Shown: piece after piece, positions 7,250-15,768 of the stretch | How the letters are laid out: each line of letters starts with the position of its first letter | Position numbering within the stretch: position 1 is the stretch's first letter | IMG/VR virus record: IMGVR_UViG_3300035185_000025 | Span: 17,567-81,566 of that record | Source of the DNA: a virus | Direction: 5' to 3' (one strand) | DNA length: 64,000 bases | The notes under the pieces: generated by a model | What the model saw: the letters and a program-made list of their open reading frames with translations, nothing else | The model's database searches: none | What the model was told of the DNA's origin: nothing | Translations under genes and position numbers: made by a program

Positions 7250-9442
7250 CTAGGTGCCCTGCTCGACGGCCTCGTACGGCTGCACGCGCCTGTCTGACTG
7301 CTTCTCGGCGTACTGGATGAATCCGGCCATCAACCTGTCCACGTCCGGGTCCGTCGTGTTGATCACGATCTTCTGGTCGATCTTCGTGGCCTTGCCCTTG
7401 CGGCCTCCGCCCTTGGCGCCTTTGCCGGTGAGCATGTCGGTGAGCGCGCCCTCGAGGCTCTTGGCCTTCTTCTTCGCGGCCTCGAGTTGCATCGGGGAAA
7501 GCTGGGCCTCGGCGATCGCATCGGCGGCCTTCTTGAACTTGTCGGCCTGCTGGAATGTGTTCTGCGCCGAGTCGTGCGTCGCCTGCGACATCTTCTCGAT
7601 CGATCCGATCGCGCCGTCGAGCCCGTCGCCGATCTTCGGGATCTTGGCGAGCACGCGCAGGCCCTCGCCGATCAACTGGAACACTGCGGCGAGACCGAGC
7701 TTGAGCGCGCCCCAGGCTTCGATCCCGAACGCGACCACGCGGATCATCCCGCCAAGGACGGTGCTCGCCATGTCGACCGCTCCGGTGAGCATGTCGAGCC
7801 CTCCGACCATGACGCCGGCCGCAGAGATGTCGCCAAAGATCGCCTCGCCGACCAGCTTGAGGCGCTCCCAGAACGTGTAGAGCGCGGTGATCAACGGGAC
7901 CAGCGTGATGCGTCCGTCCTCGATCGCGGTGACGATCGACGACTTGATCTTGTCCCAGTTGGAGATCATGTAGGCCGCGAGTCCGCCGACGATCAGCGCG
8001 ACGCCGGAGAACGCGAGTAGCAGCCCACCGGCCGCCACGCTCGCGCCCGCGAGCATCGTCGCCATGGTCCCGAAGCGGAGCACCGTCCGGTCGAGGTTGG
8101 GCCCGACCTTCGCGCCAAGCATGCTGGCGAGCGCGCCGAAGCCCTTCTGTACTCGCGACGGTCCCTTATCGCTCATCCTCCGGCCGCGGCGGAGGTGCTC
8201 GGCCTGCATGCGCTTGCGCCCGAAGTCCCTAGCTCGACCGACGCCGGCCCCGACGGCCTTGGCTGCGGCTGCGCCCTTGCCCACCGCGATCATCCCGTAG
8301 CCGGCGACCAGGCGCGCCGTGGCGACGACGCTCGCGGCCTTGAGCGCTGCGCCGGCCAGCACGCCGGCCTGTTGGATCTTGGTGGCGATCATCGCCCAGT
8401 TGTTGGCTACGTACTCGGCCCCCTTGATCAGCTTTCCGAACACGTAGTCGGCCGCTCGAGCGAGCTGCTGGCCGGCGAACGAAGCGACGATCTCGAGTCG
8501 CTTCAGCGGGGAGTCTGGCCCGGCCGCCGTCTCCATCGCGCGCTTCATCGAATCCATGAGCGGCTTGCCGAACGCGCCCGCGAGCGTCTGCCCCATGGAC
8601 TTGATAGTCGAGGCCATGCCGCCGAAGGACTTGCCGAACGCGTCGGAGACTTCTCCGCCCATCGACTCGCCGACCATCTCGACGATCCGCAGCGCTTGGT
8701 CCGGGTCCAGCTTGGCGGCCTTGTTCCACTGCGCGTTGAAGTCGGCGACGGCCTTCTCCCCGGTCACGGTCTCGAACGCCTTCTCGAACGCCGGCCGCAA
8801 CTGTTGGAACGTCAGGTTGTCCATCTCGGCCATGCCCTTGACGATCCGGCCGACGTCCATCCCGAGCTGCTTGTAGTCGCCCGCCGTGGCGAACCCGAGC
8901 AGCGACATGTTCGCCATGAGATCACGCTGGCGCTTCAGATCTCCGGTCACGCCGCTGACCGCAGGTGCCATGGAGCGATACGCGAGCGCGACGTCCTCGA
9001 ACGTGGCCGGCGACTTCTTCGCGATGTCGTACAGCTCTTGCTGCATCGCCTCGGCTTGCTCGACCGACTTCTCGAACAGGCTCATCTTGCCGCTGGCGAC
9101 GTCGGCCGATTTGTTCATCAGGCCGAAGGTCGTGTACATGGTGCCGAGACCGAGCGCGCCCTGCTCCATCACGTTGTTGAAGCGGATCCCCTCGCGCGCC
9201 GCCAAGGCCACGCCGCCCGCGAGCCCTGCCGCGCCGGCGAAGATCGCCCCGCGAGCCATGTCGCGGATCGTCGCGCCCATGGTCCCGCGCACGCGCTCGC
9301 CACCGGCCACGAGCCGGTCGGACATCGACGAGTAGCTGCGCCCGAGCTTGTCGGCCGCGCGCGCCGAGCCGGCCATCTCCTTTTGAAACGAGCCCTGCGT
9401 GCGCAAGAACGCGTTGACGTCGTATGTCACGCCCTGCGGCAT
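7250..9442 (-). CDS. Tail tape measure protein
   Basis: 730 aa. It sets tail length and is packed inside the tail tube. The N-terminus (NAFLRTQGSFQKEMAGSARA) and Gly/Ala-rich hydrophobic segments near residues 60-80, 345-400 and 455-485 are typical, with a Lys-rich tail (KGGGRKGKATK). It directly follows the frameshifted chaperone, the canonical gene order. The class II TAGACT 6 nt upstream includes the stop codon TAG of the chaperone frame. The size is moderate, implying a tail of medium length. Confidence 0.85.
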   Translation of the reverse strand: MPQGVTYDVNAFLRTQGSFQKEMAGSARAADKLGRSYSSMSDRLVAGGERVRGTMGATIRDMARGAIFAGAAGLAGGVALAAREGIRFNNVMEQGALGLGTMYTTFGLMNKSADVASGKMSLFEKSVEQAEAMQQELYDIAKKSPATFEDVALAYRSMAPAVSGVTGDLKRQRDLMANMSLLGFATAGDYKQLGMDVGRIVKGMAEMDNLTFQQLRPAFEKAFETVTGEKAVADFNAQWNKAAKLDPDQALRIVEMVGESMGGEVSDAFGKSFGGMASTIKSMGQTLAGAFGKPLMDSMKRAMETAAGPDSPLKRLEIVASFAGQQLARAADYVFGKLIKGAEYVANNWAMIATKIQQAGVLAGAALKAASVVATARLVAGYGMIAVGKGAAAAKAVGAGVGRARDFGRKRMQAEHLRRGRRMSDKGPSRVQKGFGALASMLGAKVGPNLDRTVLRFGTMATMLAGASVAAGGLLLAFSGVALIVGGLAAYMISNWDKIKSSIVTAIEDGRITLVPLITALYTFWERLKLVGEAIFGDISAAGVMVGGLDMLTGAVDMASTVLGGMIRVVAFGIEAWGALKLGLAAVFQLIGEGLRVLAKIPKIGDGLDGAIGSIEKMSQATHDSAQNTFQQADKFKKAADAIAEAQLSPMQLEAAKKKAKSLEGALTDMLTGKGAKGGGRKGKATKIDQKIVINTTDPDVDRLMAGFIQYAEKQSDRRVQPYEAVEQGT

Positions 9443-9454
9443 GCAGGGAGTCTA
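9443..9454 (-). promoter_or_regulatory. Class II leaderless promoter
   Basis: TAGACT, 6 nt, ATG of the tape measure gene. The TAG of the hexamer is also the stop codon of the frameshifted chaperone. Confidence 0.55.
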
Positions 9455-10200
9455 CCCCTTCGAGGACGCATCGTTGCGCCGCGAGCAGGCGTCAGCCCAG
9501 CGGCACAGATCCTTGATCGGGTGACGGTCGCACTCGGTCGGCGACCAGCCGCACTCCTGCCCGAGGTAGCTGTACAGATCCGGCAACTGCCCGTCGAACG
9601 CGGGCCCGAGGTTGCCCGAGCACGCGATGATCCACAGGCACCAGATCCGCTCGGAGAAACGCGCGCGCCTCACCCCCCGACCCATTGCCTTGAGGCGCGC
9701 AGCGATTCCCCCTCCTCCTCCGTCGGCATGATCATCTCGACGAACAGGCTCGTCACCATGGTCTGCGCCTTCGGGGTGAGCCTGTGCCACCAGGGGCTCA
9801 CGTCGCTGGTGCTGTCGGCGGGCATCAGCACGGGCTTGCCGTTGGCGTCGCGCGCGAGCTTCCCGGTCTGCTGATCGAGCACGCCGAGCGCGGCGATGAA
9901 GTTCTTGGCGCCGTCGGAGAAGTCGGTGCCGGCCTTGACGAGCTTGCGGACCTCGCCGCCGTTCGGCTCCCACATGCCGAAGGCCCGGTCTGCGTCGGAG
10001 CCGGTCCAGTTCATCGACTGCACGATCGACTCCGGGAGCTCGAGCGACCAGTAGCCGCGCGTGGGCTTCGGCGGCGCGTCGCGGATCATGCGACCGAGAT
10101 CGCCGGGGGCTCCGGTCTGGACTTGTTGCTGTTGCTGGGACGCGGGCGCGGACATGAAGCCGCCCTGGTCCCACATCTGCTTTGGCTGGTGGTCGGACAT
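9452..10200 (-). CDS. Tail assembly chaperone, -1 frameshift product
   Basis: The 176-aa upstream frame and an overlapping frame ending at 9452 would give a ~249-aa fusion after a -1 shift at GGGGGAA (9706-9712). The extension reads GIAARLKAMGRGVRRARFSE, then a Cys/Trp-containing region ending NDASSKG. This G/GT arrangement immediately before the tape measure is characteristic of tailed phages. Expected minor product that recruits tail subunits to the tape measure during assembly. Confidence 0.65.
9670..10200 (-). CDS. Tail assembly chaperone, major (unshifted) product
   Basis: 176 aa beginning MSDHQPKQMWDQGG with a poly-Gln patch (residues 22-26) and a C-terminus of LFVEMIMPTEEEGESLRAS. Terminates at 9670 in the normal frame, about 36 nt past the slippery run. 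A class II promoter (TACCCT) adjoining the GCACCCG palindrome precedes the ATG at 10200. Confidence 0.7.
   Translation of the reverse strand: MSDHQPKQMWDQGGFMSAPASQQQQQVQTGAPGDLGRMIRDAPPKPTRGYWSLELPESIVQSMNWTGSDADRAFGMWEPNGGEVRKLVKAGTDFSDGAKNFIAALGVLDQQTGKLARDANGKPVLMPADSTSDVSPWWHRLTPKAQTMVTSLFVEMIMPTEEEGESLRASRQWVGG
9706..9712 (-). other. Programmed -1 frameshift slippery site
   Basis: On the minus strand G GGG GAA lies in the zero frame of the chaperone gene. A -1 slip opens the frame that ends at 9452. GGGGGAA is used by tail chaperone genes in other phages (established knowledge); use here is inferred. Confidence 0.6.
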
Positions 10201-10212
10201 GGCGCGAGGGTA
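10201..10212 (-). promoter_or_regulatory. Class II leaderless promoter
   Basis: TACCCT, 6 nt, ATG 10200 of the tail chaperone. Directly adjoins the palindrome at 10213-10230. Confidence 0.55.
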
Positions 10213-10230
10213 GCACCCGCACGGGTGCGC
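10213..10230. promoter_or_regulatory. Palindromic operator (perfect copy)
   Basis: GCACCCGCACGGGTGCGC sits between the -10 hexamers of two divergent class II promoters (chaperone and 122-aa gene). The same 18 bases occur at 46365-46382. Confidence 0.6.
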
Positions 10231-10233
10231 GAG

Positions 10234-10245
10234 TAGAGTGGAGCC
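10234..10245 (+). promoter_or_regulatory. Class II leaderless promoter
   Basis: TAGAGT, 6 nt, GTG 10246. Confidence 0.5.
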
Positions 10246-10614
10246 GTGACCGTCCGAACCCGCATCGCCAGCGACCTCCGCGACTCCGGCGAGATCGAAT
10301 CCGAGGCCGCGATCCTCGTGACCACGGACAAGGTGATCGTCGCCGCCAGCGAGGCCGAGGCGTTCAAGCTGTGGATCGCGCTCACGGCCTACCTCGCGGA
10401 GAGCCTCAAGCCGTCGCGGCAGTGGCAGGCGCTCCACGTCGCGCTCGCGCATGGCCTGGCGGCCGAGAACGCCGACGCGCAAGCGCAGGCCCAGCCGGAC
10501 TACACCAGCGCCTCGACGGTGCTGGAGATGGTCAAGGAGATCGCGGGCGCCGACGTCTACGCGAAGGTGCGCCAGGGGATCGTTGACCGGATGCTCGGGC
10601 GGTCGGGAAGCTGA
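10246..10614 (+). CDS. Hypothetical protein, 122 aa
   Basis: Starts GTG 10246 under a divergent class II promoter. Helical soluble protein (EAEAFKLWIALTAYLAES) ending GRSGS; its last codons and TGA form the -35 box of the next class I promoter. Function unknown; it shares an operator with the tail chaperone. Confidence 0.65.
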   Translation: MTVRTRIASDLRDSGEIESEAAILVTTDKVIVAASEAEAFKLWIALTAYLAESLKPSRQWQALHVALAHGLAAENADAQAQAQPDYTSASTVLEMVKEIAGADVYAKVRQGIVDRMLGRSGS

Positions 10615-10632
10615 CCGGCGCGCAGTCGGTAG
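10605..10632 (+). promoter_or_regulatory. Class I promoter
   Basis: GGGAAGC, 16 nt, GGTAG, 7 nt, ATG 10640. The -35 box overlaps the upstream coding end and its TGA. Confidence 0.75.
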
Positions 10633-10639
10633 ACCGACC

Positions 10640-11140
10640 ATGTTCAACCTACCGATCGAGGACGGCGCATCAGCCGAACTGTGTGCAGAAGAAGGCCGCG
10701 GCCGCATCGTGGTCGAGTGCTCGCGCGCGAAAGATTCTCCGCGCTGGTCGCTGCGCTTCGAGGTCGACGAGCGCTACGAGGACGGCGACGGGTCCGAGCT
10801 CGTCGAGTGGATCCCGGGCATCCCGATCAGCATGTGGATCAGTGCGTGGGTGGATCTCTTGCTCCCACTGCGCGACCTCTCCAACGCGACCGTCGCGTCT
10901 CTTGTCAGGGCTGTCACCAGCGGCAGCAAGAAGATGCCCGTCCATAAGAAGGTGCGCGTCGCCAAGTCGCGGGGCTGGTGGGTTGACCTCGAATGCATCG
11001 GCGACCTTCAGAGCGGAGAGCCGATCGTCGTCATCGAGTTCAAGCGTCCGCTGGCGGCTGAGGAGATGGTCGCGTTCCTCGGGCAGATGGCGCTGGCGTT
11101 CGATGCTTGGCGATCTGAGGGATACGACTTCCTCGACTGA
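10640..11140 (+). CDS. Hypothetical protein, 166 aa
   Basis: MFNLPIEDGASAELCAEEG...; acidic soluble alpha/beta protein with SLRFEVDERYEDGDGS and a C-terminal helix. The start is set by a class I promoter; a longer in-frame ORF exists but its upstream part overlaps the previous gene. Unknown function. Confidence 0.65.
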   Translation: MFNLPIEDGASAELCAEEGRGRIVVECSRAKDSPRWSLRFEVDERYEDGDGSELVEWIPGIPISMWISAWVDLLLPLRDLSNATVASLVRAVTSGSKKMPVHKKVRVAKSRGWWVDLECIGDLQSGEPIVVIEFKRPLAAEEMVAFLGQMALAFDAWRSEGYDFLD

Positions 11141-11159
11141 GGATCACCGTCTTCGAGCC

Positions 11160-11187
11160 GGGAAGCTGACGCCGAGGAGGACAGTAG
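11160..11187 (+). promoter_or_regulatory. Class I promoter
   Basis: GGGAAGC, 16 nt, AGTAG, 7 nt, ATG 11195. Confidence 0.7.
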
Positions 11188-11194
11188 GCTCTGC

Positions 11195-11476
11195 ATGGCC
11201 GATCGACAGACCCAGAAGAACCTAGATCCGATGCGCGCAGGCGCATGTCTGCTCGCCACGGTCACGGCCATGCGCGAGCACGACGACGTCTCGTGTGCCG
11301 AGATGGACCGCCGCATGGGTCGGCCGTCTGGCACCTGGGCTCGGCGAGAGCGCAACGATGCCGGGCTCACGCTGTTCGACTTCTTCTCGGCCTGCGTCGC
11401 CCTGGATCTCCGCGCGTCGGCGGTCGTCGGGTTTGCCGAGAACGCGTTCTGCGATGACGAGCACGCCATCGGGTAG
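11195..11476 (+). CDS. Putative Cro/CI-like HTH protein, 93 aa
   Basis: Residues ~33-80 (CAEMDRRMGRPSGTWARRER...LTLFDFFSACVALDL) follow the hydrophobic spacing of an XRE-type helix-turn-helix, so a small phage regulator is plausible. Class I promoter upstream. The stop TAG is the first half of the TAGACT hexamer of the next gene. DNA binding is inferred. Confidence 0.5.
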   Translation: MADRQTQKNLDPMRAGACLLATVTAMREHDDVSCAEMDRRMGRPSGTWARRERNDAGLTLFDFFSACVALDLRASAVVGFAENAFCDDEHAIG

Positions 11477-11485
11477 ACTCGGAGC
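11474..11485 (+). promoter_or_regulatory. Class II leaderless promoter
   Basis: TAGACT, 6 nt, ATG 11486; the TAG doubles as the upstream stop codon. Confidence 0.5.
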
Positions 11486-11791
11486 ATGCCCGAGCCGATC
11501 CGCATCAGCACCAAGCCCACCGCTGCCCAGGTCGAGGCGATCAAGTCCGCCGGCACCGGCGCGACCGTCTCGCACCCGAACGTCGCGTTCCCCGGGCGCC
11601 GACGACAGCTCGAGCAGGCTCTTGGGCGCGCTGGCGTCCCGCACAGGCTCGTCCGCACGCTGGGCTGGACCACCAAGGGGCCGGCTCCTGTGGCCGCTCC
11701 TGAGACGGCTGAGGCGCAGGTCGACGAGCACGAGCCTGGCGACACGGTCGTCGACGGCGAGCGGCCGAAGTCCAGCCGGCGCAAGCGCTGA
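11486..11791 (+). CDS. Hypothetical basic protein, 101 aa
   Basis: Residues ~1-65 are compact with GRRRQLEQALGRAGVPHRL; the C-terminal third is Pro/Glu-rich ending KSSRRKR. No family recognised. Confidence 0.6.
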   Translation: MPEPIRISTKPTAAQVEAIKSAGTGATVSHPNVAFPGRRRQLEQALGRAGVPHRLVRTLGWTTKGPAPVAAPETAEAQVDEHEPGDTVVDGERPKSSRRKR

Positions 11792-11796
11792 TCATC

Positions 11797-11824
11797 GGGA
11801 AGCGTCGCGCGTCGCCGGCGGTAG
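11797..11824 (+). promoter_or_regulatory. Class I promoter
   Basis: GGGAAGC, 16 nt, GGTAG, 8 nt, ATG 11833. Confidence 0.75.
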
Positions 11825-11832
11825 TGTCCTGC

Positions 11833-12126
11833 ATGGACCGACATGAGATCTACGAGAAGCTCGACGCATCATCTGTCGAGCGCGCTCGACTTCGCATGGA
11901 CTATCTTCTGGCCCTCGAGCGTGAGTGCGAGGCGATTCCATTCCCGTGGAAATGGTTGCGGTCTTCGCCTGCTCTCGTGTGCGCTGCGGTCATGGGAACC
12001 GAGGAACGGGAGACGATTACATTGTGCAGCAACGGTGATTTGGTCGTTCACACCAAGCACATCATTGAGGCCAATGTTCTTGGCGCGCTTCGTAGGCAGC
12101 TCGACATCGAACTGTCGAACACGTGA
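11833..12126 (+). CDS. Hypothetical protein, 97 aa
   Basis: MDRHEIYEKLDASSVERARL...; helical N-terminus, beta-rich end. An upstream in-frame GTG (11824) lies inside the -10 box, so ATG 11833 is preferred. Ends 1 nt before the convergent minus-strand gene. Unknown. Confidence 0.6.
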   Translation: MDRHEIYEKLDASSVERARLRMDYLLALERECEAIPFPWKWLRSSPALVCAAVMGTEERETITLCSNGDLVVHTKHIIEANVLGALRRQLDIELSNT

Positions 12127-12127
12127 T

Positions 12128-12418
12128 CTACTTGAGCTTGCGCGTGCGGATCGGAACGATCGCCGGCACCGTCGGCTGCGTCATCACCGGCAGCGATCCG
12201 GGCGCGACCTCGCTCGACGGGTAGCCCGAGAGCACGGCGCCGCGCGGGGGCGGGAAGTCGGTCCGCGTGTCGCCGATCGGCTCGACGAAGCTGCGCTGCG
12301 GCTGGACGCGACGGGCCTGCGGGATCTCGTCGGTCATGCGGGCAGTCGGCGCGCGTGGGAGCGCTTGCGGGAGCGGGATCGACGTGGATGGATCGTTGGG
12401 TTTGAACGGGCCGGCCAT
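12128..12418 (-). CDS. Proline-rich virion-region protein, 96 aa
   Basis: Pro/Arg-rich low-complexity protein (MAGPFKPNDPSTSIPLPQAL) with no clear fold. It sits between tail tube and chaperone, under its own class II promoter (TACACT). Possibly a tail-assembly or minor tail component; unrecognised. Confidence 0.55.
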   Translation of the reverse strand: MAGPFKPNDPSTSIPLPQALPRAPTARMTDEIPQARRVQPQRSFVEPIGDTRTDFPPPRGAVLSGYPSSEVAPGSLPVMTQPTVPAIVPIRTRKLK

Positions 12419-12430
12419 GCGTCGAGTGTA
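12419..12430 (-). promoter_or_regulatory. Class II leaderless promoter
   Basis: TACACT, 6 nt, ATG 12418. Confidence 0.5.
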
Positions 12431-12495
12431 GCGCACGCAAAGCCAAGGGCGCGGCCGCGACCCTACCCGCCGCGACCGCGCCCCGGGGTCCACCG

Positions 12496-12939
12496 CTACA
12501 GGTTGAGGCTCTGCACGACCGAGCAGCTGCCCTCGAACGACATCGTCACGTACTCGGCGCGCGCGCTGTCGCTGGTCTCGATCGGTCCGAACTGGAAGTC
12601 GACCAGCGTGAACAGCCGCGACTGGCCGTTCGGCGCGGTCAGAACGTAGGCGATGTCGAATCGCGCGGCAGCTCCATCCCGCCGCTGCGCCTTGGCGACG
12701 ATCTCATCGCGCAGATCGAAGCTATCCACCCGTTCGATGTGGATCTCGAAGCTCGCGCTCGTGCCCTTGTAGATCGAGTCGTAGCGCGCCTCGGTCTCGC
12801 CGAGATACTCCTCCTCGAGAACCTCGAGCTCGTCGGTCATCGAGAACGACATGATCGCGTTGATCGCCTGGGTGGGCGCGCCGTTCCGCAGGAGACGGAT
12901 CTCGGTCTCCTGGCCTTTAATTCGAAGTGGTCCTGCCAT
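12496..12939 (-). CDS. Tail tube protein
   Basis: 147 aa, the usual size of myovirus tube proteins. Opens MAGPLRIKGQETEIRLLRNG and contains LEEEYLGETEARYDSIYKG and FEIHIERVD, followed by beta strands that would form the tube barrel. It lies just downstream of the sheath gene in the canonical sheath-tube order. GGAGACC 8-9 nt upstream gives a conventional ribosome binding site, so it depends on sheath transcription. Confidence 0.8.
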   Translation of the reverse strand: MAGPLRIKGQETEIRLLRNGAPTQAINAIMSFSMTDELEVLEEEYLGETEARYDSIYKGTSASFEIHIERVDSFDLRDEIVAKAQRRDGAAARFDIAYVLTAPNGQSRLFTLVDFQFGPIETSDSARAEYVTMSFEGSCSVVQSLNL

Positions 12940-12964
12940 GATCTCGGTCTCCTATCAGGGCCGC

Positions 12965-15508
12965 TCAGGCGGCTTCTTGGCTTACGACGACGGTGGGTCC
13001 AACGGTGGTCTCGAACACGATCGCCTCGGCGACGGCGTACATGCGGACCTCGACGACCAAGCGGAGGATGCTCGGCACGGCCGGGTCCGTGGTGTCGGTG
13101 ACGCTGAATGCTTCGAGCCGACTCGCGCTCGGGTTGCCGGGCGAGGCGAACAGTTCGAGCGTCCCCTCGACCTGGCTGATCAGATCCCGGCGAAGCTGCG
13201 GCGTGATGATCTTGTTGCCGAACGGCACCGCGATAATGAACAGCGTGTCGTTGATGAAGTCGGCGAAGGCTCGGCGGTTCGCGGCCGTGCGACCCGGGTT
13301 GGTCACGCGGTCGACCGAGGTCACGTCGTCGACCCAGCCGGCGCCGGCATTCCTGTCGACCTTCGGTGCCGAGATGCCCTCACGCTTGAAGCGCTGATAG
13401 TCCCCGACCTTCAGCTTGATCGAGCCCTCGCTCAACGGGTTGTAGGCGTCTTCGAGCCCGGCCACGTCGAGCTTGCCGAAGTTGGTGCCGCGCTGATCCT
13501 CGGCGGCCGACTGCTCGGGGTTGATGATCGACCGGATCGCCGCGAGCCAACTGTCGGAGTGGACGTTGACCACGCCGTCGTCAGCGAAGCCGATGCCGCC
13601 GACAACCCCGGTCTCGCGGATCTCGGGAACGGCGGTGAGGAAGCCGGGGAACGGCACCTGCACGCGCTCCTCGCGAAGCGCCACCGCCCAGGCGACCGCG
13701 TCGTCGCGGCTCACCCCGATCCGCGGGCTCGAGTAGCCGGTCCGGCCTGCGCTGCCCGACGCGGTCGCCGTTCGGCAGTTGGCCGCGATCTCGTCGCGGA
13801 TCACCGAGGAGCTGCGCGCCGAGAAGATCCGGTTGATCTCGTTGGCTGGAGGCGCGTCGACGACGGTCTCGCGCAGGGCGGTGACGTAGCGGTTGTCGAG
13901 CTGCGCCGCGGTCAGGCGCGTGATCGCGGCCGGGTTGCTGACCGCGAAGCCGCCGGGCAGGTCGGACAAGATCACGGTGACGTCGGTCGCCGAACTCGCC
14001 AGCGCGGTGTCGGTGTCGAGGTAGGGCCGGACCTTCGCGGTGAATGGCCCGCCGCCGGTCCCTGTCGAGACGTCGCTGAGCGTGATCCAGATCGTCGCGG
14101 TCGCGGTCGAGTCCTGCACCCGCGTGCCGGCCGGGATCGTGATGTCGGCCCCCTCGTCGGCGCTGACCACCGTGGTGGTGTCGAAGCCGAGAGCGGTGAG
14201 CCAGGTCCCGGAGCTGCCCTTGATCGAGCCGGTGACCGGCGTGAGCTCGTTGCACACGCGCAAGGTGCCGTCGCTGTTGATCGCCGCTCCGAGGTTGCCG
14301 ACGGCGTCGATGATGTCGACGGCCTCCTGCGTGCTGATCTGCTGGTCATCGCCGACGTTGCCGGTGCCGTAGACCTCGAGCGCGACGCCGGGGACAGTGT
14401 TGAGGATCGTCAACTCCGCGCCGCCTTGCAGGGCCGTGATCGCGGTGAGGATCTGGTTGTCCTCGCCCGTGATCGTGATCGTGTCGATCCCGGTGGCCGC
14501 GAAGCCGAAGCCTGGCACGCTCAGTTGCGCGAGTTGGGGCGGATCCGTGATCGCGTCGCTGAGCAGCTTGTCGCGCTTGAGCGTCACGCTGCCGACGGGC
14601 CCGAGGAACGGCGCGGTGTCGTAGTCCGTGGCCACGCCGTTGACGATCCGGCTGACCCGGACCTCGGTCGTGATCGCCGTGTCCGCGATGACTTGGATCG
14701 TCCACACGTCCTGCACGACGGCCGTGGGCAGGCCGAGGACCGCGAGCGCAGTGCCTCCGACGATCTGGAACCGTGCCCGCGCGCCGGACCGGACCGAGCG
14801 CAGATCCAACTGGCCGCCGTTGTCGGAGGCGATCGTGGTCGCGACCTTCGCGTTGATCCGGTCGATGACGTTGGCGAGCGTGGTGTCCGTGTCCGTGAAC
14901 GTGATCGTCTGCGCGTCGGTGGAGAGCATGTCGTCCCACGCGACGAGCAGCGTCAGGCCGTCGAGCGCTCCTGGGGCGAGCGGGTAGACGACGCCGGACG
15001 CGAGGATGTTGGCCTTGGCCGAGACGACCGTCGCCGTCGCGGTCGTGGGGCCGCCGTTCAGCTCGAAGACCGCCGTGTCGCCGTTGGCTGCCGCGTACGG
15101 GCCAGCGTCGCCGTTGAGGCATGCGAGCCGCGAGAACTCGACCGAGCCCGCGGAGTTGTCGACGCGCATGATCACGAGCCGCCCGAAGGGCTTGTTCACC
15201 AAGGCGATGAACCCGTTCCCGTTCCAGGGCTCGGAGCCGCCGGACTGCTGGGCGACGGGGCCCGCGTGGAGGTTGCCGCCTACCGACCAGCCGAGGCCGC
15301 CGAAAGTGCGCTCCCGATCCGTGGGACCGAAGACCTCGGTGGGCGTCAAGACCGGCCCGCGCTCGAACTCGCCGACGACGCAGACGGTGCCCGCGCCCGC
15401 GCCGAGCACGAGTGCAGGCGGTGCGCGATCGATGACCGCAGTCTGTGAGACCGAGAGAAGCTCGGCCTGGCCAGGATCTTGGAGATAGACTCGGCGGAAG
15501 GCGACCAC
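12965..15508 (-). CDS. Contractile tail sheath protein
   Basis: 847 aa, larger than many sheath proteins, with extra beta-rich domains (residues ~130-470) rich in DTDTTLANVIDRINA-like segments. The N-terminus (VYLQDPGQAELLSVS) and FVALVNKPFGRLVIMRVD-like segment near residue 100, plus a C-terminal domain with NDTLFIIAVPFGNKIITPQ and a final beta strand ending SQEAA, match sheath architecture. Its presence defines myovirus morphology. GTG start 6 nt after TACCCT (class II). Confidence 0.85.
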   Translation of the reverse strand: MVAFRRVYLQDPGQAELLSVSQTAVIDRAPPALVLGAGAGTVCVVGEFERGPVLTPTEVFGPTDRERTFGGLGWSVGGNLHAGPVAQQSGGSEPWNGNGFIALVNKPFGRLVIMRVDNSAGSVEFSRLACLNGDAGPYAAANGDTAVFELNGGPTTATATVVSAKANILASGVVYPLAPGALDGLTLLVAWDDMLSTDAQTITFTDTDTTLANVIDRINAKVATTIASDNGGQLDLRSVRSGARARFQIVGGTALAVLGLPTAVVQDVWTIQVIADTAITTEVRVSRIVNGVATDYDTAPFLGPVGSVTLKRDKLLSDAITDPPQLAQLSVPGFGFAATGIDTITITGEDNQILTAITALQGGAELTILNTVPGVALEVYGTGNVGDDQQISTQEAVDIIDAVGNLGAAINSDGTLRVCNELTPVTGSIKGSSGTWLTALGFDTTTVVSADEGADITIPAGTRVQDSTATATIWITLSDVSTGTGGGPFTAKVRPYLDTDTALASSATDVTVILSDLPGGFAVSNPAAITRLTAAQLDNRYVTALRETVVDAPPANEINRIFSARSSSVIRDEIAANCRTATASGSAGRTGYSSPRIGVSRDDAVAWAVALREERVQVPFPGFLTAVPEIRETGVVGGIGFADDGVVNVHSDSWLAAIRSIINPEQSAAEDQRGTNFGKLDVAGLEDAYNPLSEGSIKLKVGDYQRFKREGISAPKVDRNAGAGWVDDVTSVDRVTNPGRTAANRRAFADFINDTLFIIAVPFGNKIITPQLRRDLISQVEGTLELFASPGNPSASRLEAFSVTDTTDPAVPSILRLVVEVRMYAVAEAIVFETTVGPTVVVSQEAA

Positions 15509-15520
15509 GAGCAGAGGGTA
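15509..15520 (-). promoter_or_regulatory. Class II leaderless promoter
   Basis: TACCCT, 6 nt, GTG 15508 of the tail sheath gene. Confidence 0.55.
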
Positions 15521-15733
15521 TCAGCCTCGCTGGCCGCGCGCGAGATCAGGCGTCGGGATCGCCTGGACCTCGGCTCGCATCGCATCCACCTCTGCCACCA
15601 GCGCACAGAACATCCTGTGCATGTCTGGATTGAAGCCCCAGCCAATCCCAGAATTCTGCGCGGACGCGATGGTGCGCGCCTGGTCAAGTTCTGCGGGCGT
15701 CATCCGTACGGGAGGATTGATCAACTGGCTCAC
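15521..15733 (-). CDS. Hypothetical protein, 70 aa
   Basis: GTG 15733; MSQLINPPVRMTPAELDQAR with a C-terminal helix. Positioned between sheath and neck gene, but driven by a class I promoter whose -10 TAG is the upstream stop codon. Unknown. Confidence 0.55.
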   Translation of the reverse strand: MSQLINPPVRMTPAELDQARTIASAQNSGIGWGFNPDMHRMFCALVAEVDAMRAEVQAIPTPDLARGQRG

Positions 15734-15740
15734 GCCAGGT

Positions 15741-15768
15741 CTACCCGACCGGGTCCTGCCCGCTTCCC
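15741..15768 (-). promoter_or_regulatory. Class I promoter inside upstream coding end
   Basis: Minus strand GGGAAGC, 16 nt, GGTAG, 7 nt, GTG 15733. Entirely inside the 3' end of the 291-aa gene; its TAG is that gene's stop codon. Confidence 0.65.

Noticed and set aside
12851-15448. 865-aa plus-strand ORF opposite the tail sheath gene
   Set aside because: Composition is dominated by Arg/Asp/Gly/Val as expected for the antisense frame of a high-G+C gene; the sheath frame has protein-like features and a start with class II spacing.
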